IMG/VR virus record: IMGVR_UViG_3300046000_000939 | Coordinates: 1 to 22,188 of that record | Strand: one strand, 5' to 3' | Origin: a virus | DNA length: 22,188 bases | Made by a program: the position numbers and the translations under genes | Shown: positions 7,901-14,774 of the stretch, in pieces | Position numbering within the stretch: the first letter of the stretch is position 1 | How the letters are laid out: each line of letters starts with the position of its first letter | The notes under the pieces: generated by a model | Database searches by the model: none | Told to the model about the DNA's origin: nothing | What the model saw: the letters and a program-made list of their open reading frames with translations, nothing else

Positions 7901-10063
7901 TTCAACGATAAGTTAATGGCATTAATACGTAAGAGTAAAGATGAGATGGATGCCTTTGCGCTTGCAGCAAAGAATCCTCGTGAGTCTACATGGAGTCAGG
8001 CTTCTGCACGTATCAGCCTAGACGATTTTGAAGATGCTACTGATGGCTACCGTATTACTGGACAGATTAATACTGGCATTGACTTTGAAAACTTTAATGC
8101 TGAGACAGTGTTTAGACGTTATGGTGCTATGGCAATGGAAGAAATGGATAAACAGGTTACTGGTATATTCCGTCAACCAGCCATCATGGTTACATATGCA
8201 CAACTGCGTAAAAAGTATTCAGGTTTAGAGCGTGAGTTTGCTGAGAACCAGTACAAAATTAATGGTGGTTTGTGGGAATCTGGTGGCAAAGCAAAGAATA
8301 AAGTAGAGTGGGAAAACGCACTAGATTTAGCGCAAAAACGTTTTACTGAAATCTCTACACGTGAAGCAGCAGATGTAATTCTTAAGTATGCAGATAACCC
8401 TGCTATTCGTTCTAACTTTGCTTTTAGTGCACGTACTGTTGGAAGATACTACCGCGCTACAGAAGACTTCTATCGCCGTATCTACCGCTTAAAAGATGTA
8501 AGCCCTAGAGTTTTATATCGTATGCGCCTTGCTAGTCTTGGTATAGAAGCCAGTGGTATGTTCCACAAAGACCAGAATGGTGAACCATATGTAGTAATGC
8601 CTATGGATAACATTATCTTTAAGGCTACAGATGGCACGATTCGTGCCTTGACTGGTAATACTGGTTATAGCCAACCATCGTTTAACGAGTTTACATTTAA
8701 ACTACGCATGATGAACCCATCATTCTCACAAGATGCTGGTTTGCCTACACTATCTGGTCCTGTTGCAGGACTTAGCGTAGTAGCAGTAAAGAATATATTA
8801 GGTTCCTTACCAGGACAGTTACCGTTTATTGGTGATATGATAGATGAACCCGCTAAGCAATTAGCAGAAAGTATAGATACATTTGCGCTAGGTAATATCG
8901 GTGATAACATGGATATTACACGGGCTATTGTGCCAGTAGGTCTACAAAGAGCGTATTCAATTTTTAATAAAGATGAAAAGAACCGTCAAGAAGTAACTGC
9001 AGCACAACAGGCAATTGCTTACAATGCAGCACGTGGTAAGTTCTTGGATGCTAACTCAACAGCAGAAGAAAAGGCTGAGTATCTACGTAACATACGTATA
9101 TCTGCACACAATGTACTAGTTATTCGCCACGTATTAGGTCTGTTTGGACCAGTTGCACCTACTGTTATTGAAAGCCAAGGTGTACCTGATTACATTAAAG
9201 AAACAGGCATTAGCGGATTGCGTTCTGAGTTCTTTGATATTCTTAATGGTATTAGTGCAACAAGCAATGGTGATATTGCAGAACCATATGAAGAAGCATT
9301 GGCTACATTTATTGGTGATAACCCAGGTAAACTTATCTATACAATATCACGTGATGATAAGCAAACAAAGGTTCTTATTAGAAACACAGATAAATTAAAA
9401 AACTGGGGTATTGCTAACCAAGATATGATTAAGAAGTATGGTGAAGCAGCATACATATTTGCACCACAAATCGGTGATTTTAATGCTGCTACATACAACT
9501 GGATACAAGCAGCAGGTCTTGTTAAAAGCAAAAGTCTTGAGAAGTATTACAATGATTTGCTAGTAGCCGAAGATAAACAAACTTATTATAACATTGCACG
9601 TAGTGAGAAGAATCAACTACGTGATACATCCGACCCTGTTGCACGTGCTAATATCATTAGTCGTGCTACAGATGCTCGTGATTCTATTAAAGCATCTAAT
9701 CCTTTATTAATACCAGCCCTTATTGGTGAAGGTAATAACATAGGTAGCGAGCAAGTAATGCTAGAAAACATAGAACAGATTATTGATAGTCCTAATACTA
9801 ATGTTCCCGATGCTACTCGTATCCGCATGAATTTGGCTATCAGAATGATTCGTGACTTCATGGCATTCTGTACTAATCCAGAACTAGCAAATGCAGTTAA
9901 CGCAGCAGACATTAAAGCCGAACGCAAACAACAAGTTGAGGCAGATTTAAGAGAGTTAATGTTAGGTGACCTATACGTAATAGAGGCTAACCGAGCCATC
10001 TTTAAGTCTATCCTTAACTTCTACTCACGTGATTCTTACTATGCATACAAGGAGAAGAAGTAA
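4958..10063 (+). CDS. Giant candidate virion protein (1701 aa), function unknown
   Basis: This single uninterrupted reading frame fills about 23% of the window. It starts in a TAATG overlap with the previous gene and has only a weak GGG upstream, so it probably depends on coupled translation. The sequence is mostly alpha-helical. It has several hydrophobic or amphipathic stretches, including residues 90-111 (LFTGALKIAASPLIGLF), about 250-275 (FVYQLAIDPLTWLTGGG) and about 1266-1294 (VAGLSVVAVKNILGSLPG). I see no clear lysozyme, transglycosylase, protease, MuF or ADP-ribosyltransferase motif. Position between portal and scaffold, and its size, fit an internal or ejection protein delivered with the DNA, or a large minor head protein. 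A classical tape measure is less likely because it lies before the capsid genes and is not flanked by tail genes. The reading frame is certain; the function is inferred. Confidence 0.88.
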   Translation: MQYINPVVASVSPNLYSAAKQANLNSTQTTQIEQMSYTIKKHRDLSKLDNKIARSQFDRLDPNAQEQLKFMFKNADYLKEEPTGSDRVKGLFTGALKIAASPLIGLFKVAGQYNKIINQPYKVARLAAQGQDLFSVKTWYQAWDGNNVYDDGALKEATDYFGQYDVQVAKGLLAGRTPGEIVQDYGKVDNNILESIKKAYNDPDAFKQVLDGVKYAQVSPGRDLARMLDTKPPRDGGLHGAYVSGTTKNVSGVIDFVYQLAIDPLTWLTGGGNKILTKGEKIANQILKDVDSGVGAERAVEKAFQDPKLFNLWENQLGPLVKRYKEGNPEEKAVAYRTIMENHPGWANPQFIKALADNDTPVVNAATAKKYFEDTTNLQRLLSGRVDGTTYQRNGVAIARTNRLYMDGMLRNLDGIFNFRRGAEELTPKVKEIHKALISPVDAIERIKAGDAGMAAVLASNKEITRWKRIGQLASRSAQGLEVRTGPDAVLTAANFTARARQLLPRDMAEALTQRFIASPADEQFVILRNLDASTMYSMGLGGDARGEELIQTILRDKYGDKAGFATKVDVGVNPEHAKVAPPNAIKVNEVGTVMNTEGPIQPYQATKAVGSLPYDEIGSMIWNIKSKKNLINAIGGATQGSFSKKIVDSWSILTLFPRLGIRSAIDEATMYVLSAPTKDLLRLASFQGFRMSNRSKTFTGSGEATGPLKKIIQKVFKVGPQVNLFDIVGKKLNINPEEALSIDARITAMQKFADAKGVDVALLDSMEKREAVSQAVAKLYARYLDEDTMDYLLQAFVHSPDALNSMAQSMVAHSALSGKYGKDIIKATITPSMLDNAFKEIGVKMTRGTRMLNTTSLSQRQVALAQYEKWFKAFVGNKASIGDKVYLNPAKIFFSNDGLRTGDNMTTALDEGMISVGFKKGPITGNWFVDDEVLVRDFLSMSSHSVEMRTRGLSDDEIVRTQLFRMFNDMYETFHGNVNTFNDKLMALIRKSKDEMDAFALAAKNPRESTWSQASARISLDDFEDATDGYRITGQINTGIDFENFNAETVFRRYGAMAMEEMDKQVTGIFRQPAIMVTYAQLRKKYSGLEREFAENQYKINGGLWESGGKAKNKVEWENALDLAQKRFTEISTREAADVILKYADNPAIRSNFAFSARTVGRYYRATEDFYRRIYRLKDVSPRVLYRMRLASLGIEASGMFHKDQNGEPYVVMPMDNIIFKATDGTIRALTGNTGYSQPSFNEFTFKLRMMNPSFSQDAGLPTLSGPVAGLSVVAVKNILGSLPGQLPFIGDMIDEPAKQLAESIDTFALGNIGDNMDITRAIVPVGLQRAYSIFNKDEKNRQEVTAAQQAIAYNAARGKFLDANSTAEEKAEYLRNIRISAHNVLVIRHVLGLFGPVAPTVIESQGVPDYIKETGISGLRSEFFDILNGISATSNGDIAEPYEEALATFIGDNPGKLIYTISRDDKQTKVLIRNTDKLKNWGIANQDMIKKYGEAAYIFAPQIGDFNAATYNWIQAAGLVKSKSLEKYYNDLLVAEDKQTYYNIARSEKNQLRDTSDPVARANIISRATDARDSIKASNPLLIPALIGEGNNIGSEQVMLENIEQIIDSPNTNVPDATRIRMNLAIRMIRDFMAFCTNPELANAVNAADIKAERKQQVEADLRELMLGDLYVIEANRAIFKSILNFYSRDSYYAYKEKK

Positions 10064-11640
10064 TGGCAAACGTAGAAATTCAACAAACGGAAAGACAACT
10101 TGCCGAACTTATTAAACAACTTAATGCAGAGCGTTCAAAACTTTTTGGTAGAAATCGTCCTGGTTATAATTTAAAGAAATATAAAACAGATAGCATTCCA
10201 TATGAGCGTGCTAAGGTTGCATATGATAAACTATACCCAGCATTTCAATTAAAAGAAACAAGATTAAATGCAGAGATTGCTAAAGTAAGACAAACTGTTG
10301 AATCTTTAAAAGAACAAGAAGCAACATCTAAGACTAATGCTGGTAGAAATGAAAAGATTAAAGATGCTGAAACTGCTCTTAAAGTAGCAAAAGATTTAAG
10401 AGATGCTGCAGGCATTGAAGAAGCACAAGATGCTCTTGCTGCATTAAAGAATCCTCCTTCAGACATGGAAACAGGTGCACCTACTGAAGCATTAGCAGTA
10501 ACTGGCACAGATAGATATAGTAATTACACTCTTAATTCTGATGGCTCTGTAACGGGACCAAGCACTGAAGACAAGAATGGTTTACGTCAGTATGCTATTA
10601 CTGTTAATAAGCCAACCACTAGGCGTCCTGGCGGACCTACTGTTTCGCAGATAAACTTTTATGATTCACCTGTCAAAGCACGCGATACTTTTATTAAGAC
10701 ATACTATGGTGATGGTCAGAATGTTGATGTATTAAAACAACAACTATTAAGTAGTGGTTGGATTAAAGAAAAACAACTATCTGATGGCACATGGTTTCGT
10801 GGACTAGATGACTTTATTTCAGACTATACCCGTCATGCTGTAGAACAAGTTAAGTATGGAACTGCTGAAGAATCTGATTCTATTATGGATTATCTGGCAA
10901 CAAAGAAGCCAGCAGGTACTTCATCTGTTAAGACATATCGTACGTACAGTACACGTGGCGAAGCCAAGCGTATGTTTGATGACTATATGGTCAACCTTCT
11001 TGGTCGTCCTGGCACAGCAGAAGAGAACAATCAGTACTTTGACATACTAAACAAAGAAGAAAACAAAGCAGTATCTACTGTTGTTAATGGAACTCAAACA
11101 GGTTCTAACCTAGATGATGCTGACCGCGTATTGCTTGCTGTTAAGGTAGCAAAGAAAGCCCTCAAAGGCAGCACAATTGAATCAATTCTTAATTCTAAAA
11201 CAGGTAGTCAAGCAGCAAATGACATTGCTGATTTACAAGAAACTGCTGCTTCATATGGTTTACCGCTTGATGCAGCAACAGCATTAACGTATGTAGCCAA
11301 TGGATTAGGCACACGAGATTATCTTAATAAACAAAAAGAACGTCTACGTCTTAATGCTATGCAAATGTATCCTACGTTTAAAGAACATATAGCAGCAGGT
11401 GGAACTGTTAAGGACATTACTGATGTGTATGCATATGCTCGTCAAAAGAAACTTGGTGTTGTTATTCCTAATTCAACACAGGATAAGAAAGTAATGGCTG
11501 CAGCACTGGCTGGTAAGTCAATTGCTGATTACGACAGAGAGATGCAGGGCGAAGATGAATGGGGCTTTTCTGAAGAAGCAGGAGAAATTGGTGCTGACTT
11601 TACACAACAAATTCTTAGGTCGTTTGGATTCGGTGGATAA
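10063..11640 (+). CDS. Candidate virion protein with N-terminal coiled coil
   Basis: This 525-aa protein starts in a TAATG overlap with the giant gene, with AAGGAG upstream inside that gene. Residues 1-30 and about 60-130 are Glu/Lys/Ala heptad-like coiled coil. The middle includes an aromatic-rich segment (DGTWFRGLDDFISDY) and a LLGRPGTAEENNQYF segment resembling a repeat found in some large surface or structural proteins. Toward the C-terminus, LRLNAMQMYPTFKEHIAAGG followed by VKDITDVYAYARQKKLGVV resembles, from memory, a segment in large actinobacteriophage virion proteins. No catalytic motif is visible. Together with its neighbours on both sides it is probably part of one virion subassembly. 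Confidence 0.82.
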   Translation: MANVEIQQTERQLAELIKQLNAERSKLFGRNRPGYNLKKYKTDSIPYERAKVAYDKLYPAFQLKETRLNAEIAKVRQTVESLKEQEATSKTNAGRNEKIKDAETALKVAKDLRDAAGIEEAQDALAALKNPPSDMETGAPTEALAVTGTDRYSNYTLNSDGSVTGPSTEDKNGLRQYAITVNKPTTRRPGGPTVSQINFYDSPVKARDTFIKTYYGDGQNVDVLKQQLLSSGWIKEKQLSDGTWFRGLDDFISDYTRHAVEQVKYGTAEESDSIMDYLATKKPAGTSSVKTYRTYSTRGEAKRMFDDYMVNLLGRPGTAEENNQYFDILNKEENKAVSTVVNGTQTGSNLDDADRVLLAVKVAKKALKGSTIESILNSKTGSQAANDIADLQETAASYGLPLDAATALTYVANGLGTRDYLNKQKERLRLNAMQMYPTFKEHIAAGGTVKDITDVYAYARQKKLGVVIPNSTQDKKVMAAALAGKSIADYDREMQGEDEWGFSEEAGEIGADFTQQILRSFGFGG

Positions 11641-11642
11641 CT

Positions 11643-12845
11643 ATGCCTCCTGGTAAAAAAACTAAACCCCCTGTATATCTATCTGGTCCTGGTGCCGTTA
11701 GAGGCAAAGCCCCTATTGTTACAAAGACTGCACCTAAGCCTGTTGTATCTAAGTCTAAGCCTAAAGCAAAAACTTTAAACGCATTAGATAAACTTAAAAA
11801 AGATTTTGATAGATTAAATAAACTTGTTGATACGTTTAACGCTGGTGGTGGTAGTGATGATGGTGGTGGTAGTGATGATTTGCTACCAACTGGTGGCGAT
11901 GAATCAGTAGTAGATGCAGGTTTAGAGTATCAGAAAGCAATGGACGAGAAGGCTCGTCAAGATGCTTTTGAAGTCATGCGTGCTACATTTGAAAGTTATG
12001 GATTAGGTTCTTTAGCAGATACTTTGACTCGTATGTTTAAGGCTGGCTTAACACCTAATCAAGCATTAGTTAAGATGAAGTATGATAAATCTATTGACCC
12101 TGCCACAGGCAAACCATTCAATGCTGCATATACATTGCGCTTTGCTGGTAATGAAAAGCGTCTTGCTAAGGGATTAAATGCATTAAGTGAAGCAGAGTAT
12201 CTTGCTAATGAAGACTCATATGCCGAAACACTACGTGCATATGGACTAGGCAACATGCTTAGCATGGACCGCACAGTTAATGAAGCAAAGTTTTCTGATT
12301 ACATTGGTAACGATATGTCACCAGTTGAGTTTAAAGACAGAGTATCTACTGCCTCTGACCGCGTTATTAACGCAGATAAGGGTATCAAGGATACGTTTAA
12401 AACATTCTACCCTAACCTTACTGATAATGACTTGATTGCTTACTTCCTTAATCCAACTGAAACAATTGGAAAACTTAAAGAGAAGGCAACCGCTGCTGAA
12501 ATTGGTGGTGCATTTACTGGTCAAGGATTAACTACTAGCCGTATGTCTGCTGAAGGTTTTGCTGCTTATGGTATTGACCGTGCTGCAGCACTTCAAGGTG
12601 CTGAGAGCATAGCAGGTGTATTACCTGAAGCAACTAAACTAGGTAATGTTTATGGTGAAACTGGTATTCAATACACTCAACAAACTGGAGAAGAAGAATT
12701 TCTAAAGTCTAGTGATGCAGCAAAGCGTAAGCGAAACATATTAGCATCTAAAGAACGTGCTAGTTTTGAAGGCAGTTCAGGTAACGCAGCAGGTGCATAC
12801 AGCACTGGTTACTTAAAGAAAAATTCTTCAGCAGGACAAATATAA
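11643..12845 (+). CDS. Candidate virion protein, YGLGSLA-type family
   Basis: This 400-aa protein begins with a Lys/Pro-rich disordered region (residues 1-45), then a short helix and a flexible GGGSDDGGGSDD linker (68-79). The folded part carries ESYGLGSLADTLTRMFKAG, LRFAGNEKRLAKGL, SEAEYLANEDSY, RAYGLGNML and YFLNPTE. From memory, this series of motifs recurs in phage structural proteins of actinobacterial and aquatic phages, without an assigned function that I know. The C-terminus is Ser/Gly/Ala-rich. It starts 2 nt after the previous stop, with GGTGG upstream. It is the last gene before the structured spacer, so it closes a transcriptional or translational unit. Confidence 0.82.
   Translation: MPPGKKTKPPVYLSGPGAVRGKAPIVTKTAPKPVVSKSKPKAKTLNALDKLKKDFDRLNKLVDTFNAGGGSDDGGGSDDLLPTGGDESVVDAGLEYQKAMDEKARQDAFEVMRATFESYGLGSLADTLTRMFKAGLTPNQALVKMKYDKSIDPATGKPFNAAYTLRFAGNEKRLAKGLNALSEAEYLANEDSYAETLRAYGLGNMLSMDRTVNEAKFSDYIGNDMSPVEFKDRVSTASDRVINADKGIKDTFKTFYPNLTDNDLIAYFLNPTETIGKLKEKATAAEIGGAFTGQGLTTSRMSAEGFAAYGIDRAAALQGAESIAGVLPEATKLGNVYGETGIQYTQQTGEEEFLKSSDAAKRKRNILASKERASFEGSSGNAAGAYSTGYLKKNSSAGQI
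11844..11879 (+). repeat. Tandem duplication of an 18-bp unit in a linker
   Basis: The unit GGTGGTGGTAGTGATGAT occurs twice in exact tandem (11844-11861 and 11862-11879) and encodes GGGSDD twice. It forms a flexible acidic linker in the 400-aa virion protein. Exact identity at DNA level suggests a recent slippage or duplication and a length-variable site. Confidence 0.85.
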
Positions 12846-12965
12846 AATAGAATCCTATGTGACCGACCAGCCCACATAGCGTAGAAGACTGGTAGTAAGA
12901 GCCAGGCTAGTTCCCCGACTAGAATCTGAGGCTTGCGACTAAAACGAATAGAAGGGTGGGTTGCT
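12846..12965 (+). promoter_or_regulatory. Structured untranslated leader before scaffold and capsid genes
   Basis: This is the longest gap between genes inside the block. CTATGTG (12855-12861) pairs with CACATAG (12873-12879). The 11-nt loop contains ACCAG (12866-12870), complementary to CTGGT (12889-12893), which gives an H-type pseudoknot layout. A second hairpin CTAGT-TCCCCG-ACTAG lies at 12907-12922. It has no U-tract, so a simple intrinsic terminator is unlikely. No tRNA cloverleaf is visible. A TATAAA at 12841-12846 could be a -10 box, but I find no matching -35. A leader controlling expression of the scaffold and capsid pair, or an RNA processing site, is possible. Confidence 0.5.
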
Positions 12966-13442
12966 ATGAGCAACAACTACTGGGATGAAGACGAAGACGA
13001 CCTAGATACCGACAACGAAGCACAGATGGATGGAAGTGACTTACTTAAAAAGTTACGGAAAGCCAAGCGCAACGATGAGAAGCGTATCAAAGAACTCACT
13101 GAGCAACTTGAGGGTTTATCCAAGACGCAGCGTGAGCGTACAGTCAAAGAGGTCCTAGAACAGAAGGGTATCAATCCAAAGGCACAACGATTAATCCTAA
13201 AAGATTTGGACGATGTTACCGAAGAGTCAGTGAATAACTGGCTTGTAGATAACGGAGACCTATTTGGATTATTACAGCCAGAGGTTAACGAAGAACAAGA
13301 GATAAATCGCGCAGCCTTACGGCAGCAAGATATTGTCACTCAACTTGGTATGAACCCAGACCGAGCAGAAGATTTATTGATGAGAATTAATAATGCGGCA
13401 TCCGCAGAAGAACTCAATCAAATTATCTACTCTCAACAATAA
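12966..13442 (+). CDS. Scaffold-like capsid assembly protein
   Basis: This 158-aa protein lies just before the major capsid gene. Its N-terminus is strikingly acidic (YWDEDEDDLDTDNE). It is followed by a charged coiled coil (about residues 25-60, DLLKKLRKAKRNDEKRIKEL) and a helical remainder ending in short helices. Acidic, helical, small and next to the capsid gene is the usual profile of a phage scaffolding protein, which fills the prohead and leaves before packaging. I chose the ATG at 12966 because AAGGGTGGG lies 6-7 nt upstream. An in-frame TTG at 12933 would place that ribosome site inside the gene. No protease partner is visible, so the scaffold would exit intact or be cleaved by another enzyme. 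Confidence 0.8.
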   Translation: MSNNYWDEDEDDLDTDNEAQMDGSDLLKKLRKAKRNDEKRIKELTEQLEGLSKTQRERTVKEVLEQKGINPKAQRLILKDLDDVTEESVNNWLVDNGDLFGLLQPEVNEEQEINRAALRQQDIVTQLGMNPDRAEDLLMRINNAASAEELNQIIYSQQ

Positions 13443-13463
13443 TTTACATAGTAATTTCACAAC

Positions 13464-13478
13464 TCACCTAGGAGGTGA
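13464..13478 (+). promoter_or_regulatory. Ribosome site of the capsid gene inside a palindrome
   Basis: The sequence TCACCT-AGG-AGGTGA is a perfect 6-bp inverted repeat with a 3-nt centre. It contains nearly the whole anti-16S complement (AGGAGGTGA), and the ATG follows at 13485. A second pairing, TTCAC (13456-13460) with GTGAA (13475-13479), competes for the same bases. In RNA the ribosome site could be masked in a small hairpin and opened by ribosomes finishing the upstream gene. Confidence 0.6.
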
Positions 13479-13484
13479 ACAACA

Positions 13485-14429
13485 ATGGCTAATGCATATA
13501 CATCTTCTACTGGCAATCTCGCTGGTACCGCTGGTGGTGCAGGTCTCGTCCAAAAGGCGTATGACCGTCTACTAGACTTCGCGTTGCGTTCAGAACCCCT
13601 AATTCGTAGCGTGGCAGATAAGAAGCCCGTCAAATTAGCAAACCCTGGCTCAACCGTAGTTCTACAACTATACGCAGATTTGTCTGAACAGACAACTGCT
13701 TTAACAGAATCAACTGAGCGTGACTCAGTACAGATTGCTGCTCCAACATCAGTTACTATTACTCTTGCTGAGTATGGTAACTCTGTTCTTACAACACGTG
13801 CGTTGGAACTCTTCAGCCTTGCTGATGTAGACCCAGCAATCGCTAACATCATTGCCTTCAACCTTGCAGGCTCAATTGATACAGTTGCACAGACTGAACT
13901 TCGTGGTGGTACTAACGTCATCTATGGTGGCACACGTACTAACACAGTAACAATTGCTGCTACAGATACAATCACTTCTGCTAACATCCGTAAGGCTGTT
14001 GCTAAGTTGCGTTCAGGTCTGTCAGTTCCTCGTAAGGGTTCAATGTACTGGTGTGGTATCCACCCAGAAGTTTCACACGACCTTCGTGCTGAGACTGGTG
14101 CTGGTGGATGGCGTTTGCCTCACGAGTACAACTCAAATGAAAACATTTGGGCTGGAGAAATTGGTTCATATGAAGGAGCCTACTTCGTAGAGTCTGCTCG
14201 TATGTTCAATGATACTGATGGTGCTTCAAGCGCCAAGGTATACCGCACAATTCTTGCTGGTAAAGAAGCAATGGCTGAGGCTGTTGCTGAAGAACCACAT
14301 ACAGTTATCGGTCCAGTTATTGACCACTTGATGCGTTTCCGCCCAATGGGTTGGTACGGCGTTCTTGGCTTCAAGCGTTATCGCGAAGCAGCCTTGTATC
14401 GTATTCTTACAGGTTCATCAATCGCTTAA
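13485..14429 (+). CDS. Major capsid protein, N4-gp56 type
   Basis: This 314-aa protein is predicted to be the main shell subunit with the HK97 fold. The sequence matches the N4-gp56 capsid family as I know it. It has the PGSTVVLQLYADL strand region followed by TTALTEST (about residues 55-76), VTITLAEYGNSVLTT (about 90-104) and RGGTNVIYGG (about 140-149). It also has NIRKAVAKL (about 167-175), GEIGSYEGAYFVES (194-207), and a C-terminal FRPMGWYGVLGFKRYREAAL (about 275-294). The ribosome site is very strong. Codons tend to end in C and local G+C is visibly higher than in neighbours, as expected of the most expressed virion gene. The scaffold gene upstream and hairpin downstream support the call. 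Confidence 0.93.
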   Translation: MANAYTSSTGNLAGTAGGAGLVQKAYDRLLDFALRSEPLIRSVADKKPVKLANPGSTVVLQLYADLSEQTTALTESTERDSVQIAAPTSVTITLAEYGNSVLTTRALELFSLADVDPAIANIIAFNLAGSIDTVAQTELRGGTNVIYGGTRTNTVTIAATDTITSANIRKAVAKLRSGLSVPRKGSMYWCGIHPEVSHDLRAETGAGGWRLPHEYNSNENIWAGEIGSYEGAYFVESARMFNDTDGASSAKVYRTILAGKEAMAEAVAEEPHTVIGPVIDHLMRFRPMGWYGVLGFKRYREAALYRILTGSSIA

Positions 14430-14439
14430 TTGATTGACG

Positions 14440-14473
14440 GCTAAGCAGGGAGCACACGTGTTTCCTGCTTGGC
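14440..14473 (+). terminator. Long hairpin directly after the major capsid gene
   Basis: The two 16-nt arms gctaagcagggagcac and gtgtttcctgcttggc pair throughout in RNA, with three G-U wobbles and a loop of about 2-4 nt. It begins 11 nt after the capsid stop codon. No run of U follows, so it does not fit a standard intrinsic terminator. It could be a partial terminator, an RNase processing site or a 3' stabiliser that raises capsid mRNA relative to downstream genes. Placement after the capsid gene mirrors where many phages put a terminator. Confidence 0.6.
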
Positions 14474-14495
14474 AGTAAGTTCATTAAGGAGAACA

Positions 14496-14768
14496 ATGGC
14501 AACATATACACTTGTAACACCAACTCTGGAACAAGGTCACATTGGTGCTCATCGTTTGTTTACACACTTTAGACAACGTACTAAGAGTTACACAATCATC
14601 CTTAGTAATGGTATTTATTCGCTTATACAGTTTCCAACTGAAGATGAGTTAGCAACTTACACTGCTTACTATATGGGTGGATGTCAACATACTGGAATTA
14701 GTGATGCTATTAGAACAGCAATGATTGCCGATGGGATTGTAACTTCGGCTAACTTTACAGTGGAATAG
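14496..14768 (+). CDS. Small conserved protein after the capsid gene, function unknown
   Basis: This 90-aa protein begins MATYTLVTPTLEQG and contains HRLFTHFRQRTKSYTIIL, then a beta segment and DELATYTAYYMGG. I recall similar short proteins placed right after the capsid gene in actinobacteriophages, with no known function. The ATG at 14496 follows AAGGAG by 5 nt. An in-frame TTG at 14469 would start within the upstream hairpin and is unlikely. It may be a decoration or head-completion protein, but nothing in the sequence proves that. Confidence 0.75.
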   Translation: MATYTLVTPTLEQGHIGAHRLFTHFRQRTKSYTIILSNGIYSLIQFPTEDELATYTAYYMGGCQHTGISDAIRTAMIADGIVTSANFTVE

Positions 14769-14774
14769 GGACAA

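Noticed and set aside
9613-9999. Minus-strand open frame of 128 aa inside the giant gene
   Set aside because: It is a shadow of the 1701-aa gene; all credible genes are on the + strand and no promoter is visible.
4958-10063. Tape measure protein
   Set aside because: Its place before the capsid genes and the lack of tail tube or chaperone genes beside it do not fit, although size alone would allow it.
12841-12846. TATAAA as a promoter -10 box after the 400-aa gene
   Set aside because: No acceptable -35 hexamer occurs at 16-18 bp upstream, so it is noted only within the leader entry.
12933-12965. Upstream TTG start for the scaffold gene
   Set aside because: The AAGGGTGGG ribosome site lies between this TTG and the ATG at 12966, so the ATG is the better start.
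12846-12965. tRNA or tRNA-like gene in the structured spacer
   Set aside because: The stems do not form a cloverleaf, and no T-loop GTTCGA-type sequence or acceptor stem is present.
13457-13921. Minus-strand open frame of 154 aa over the capsid gene
   Set aside because: It lies opposite the capsid gene, and its open frame follows from that gene's biased codon use.
14469-14495. Upstream TTG start for the 90-aa gene
   Set aside because: It would start inside the long hairpin, while the ATG at 14496 has AAGGAG at good spacing.
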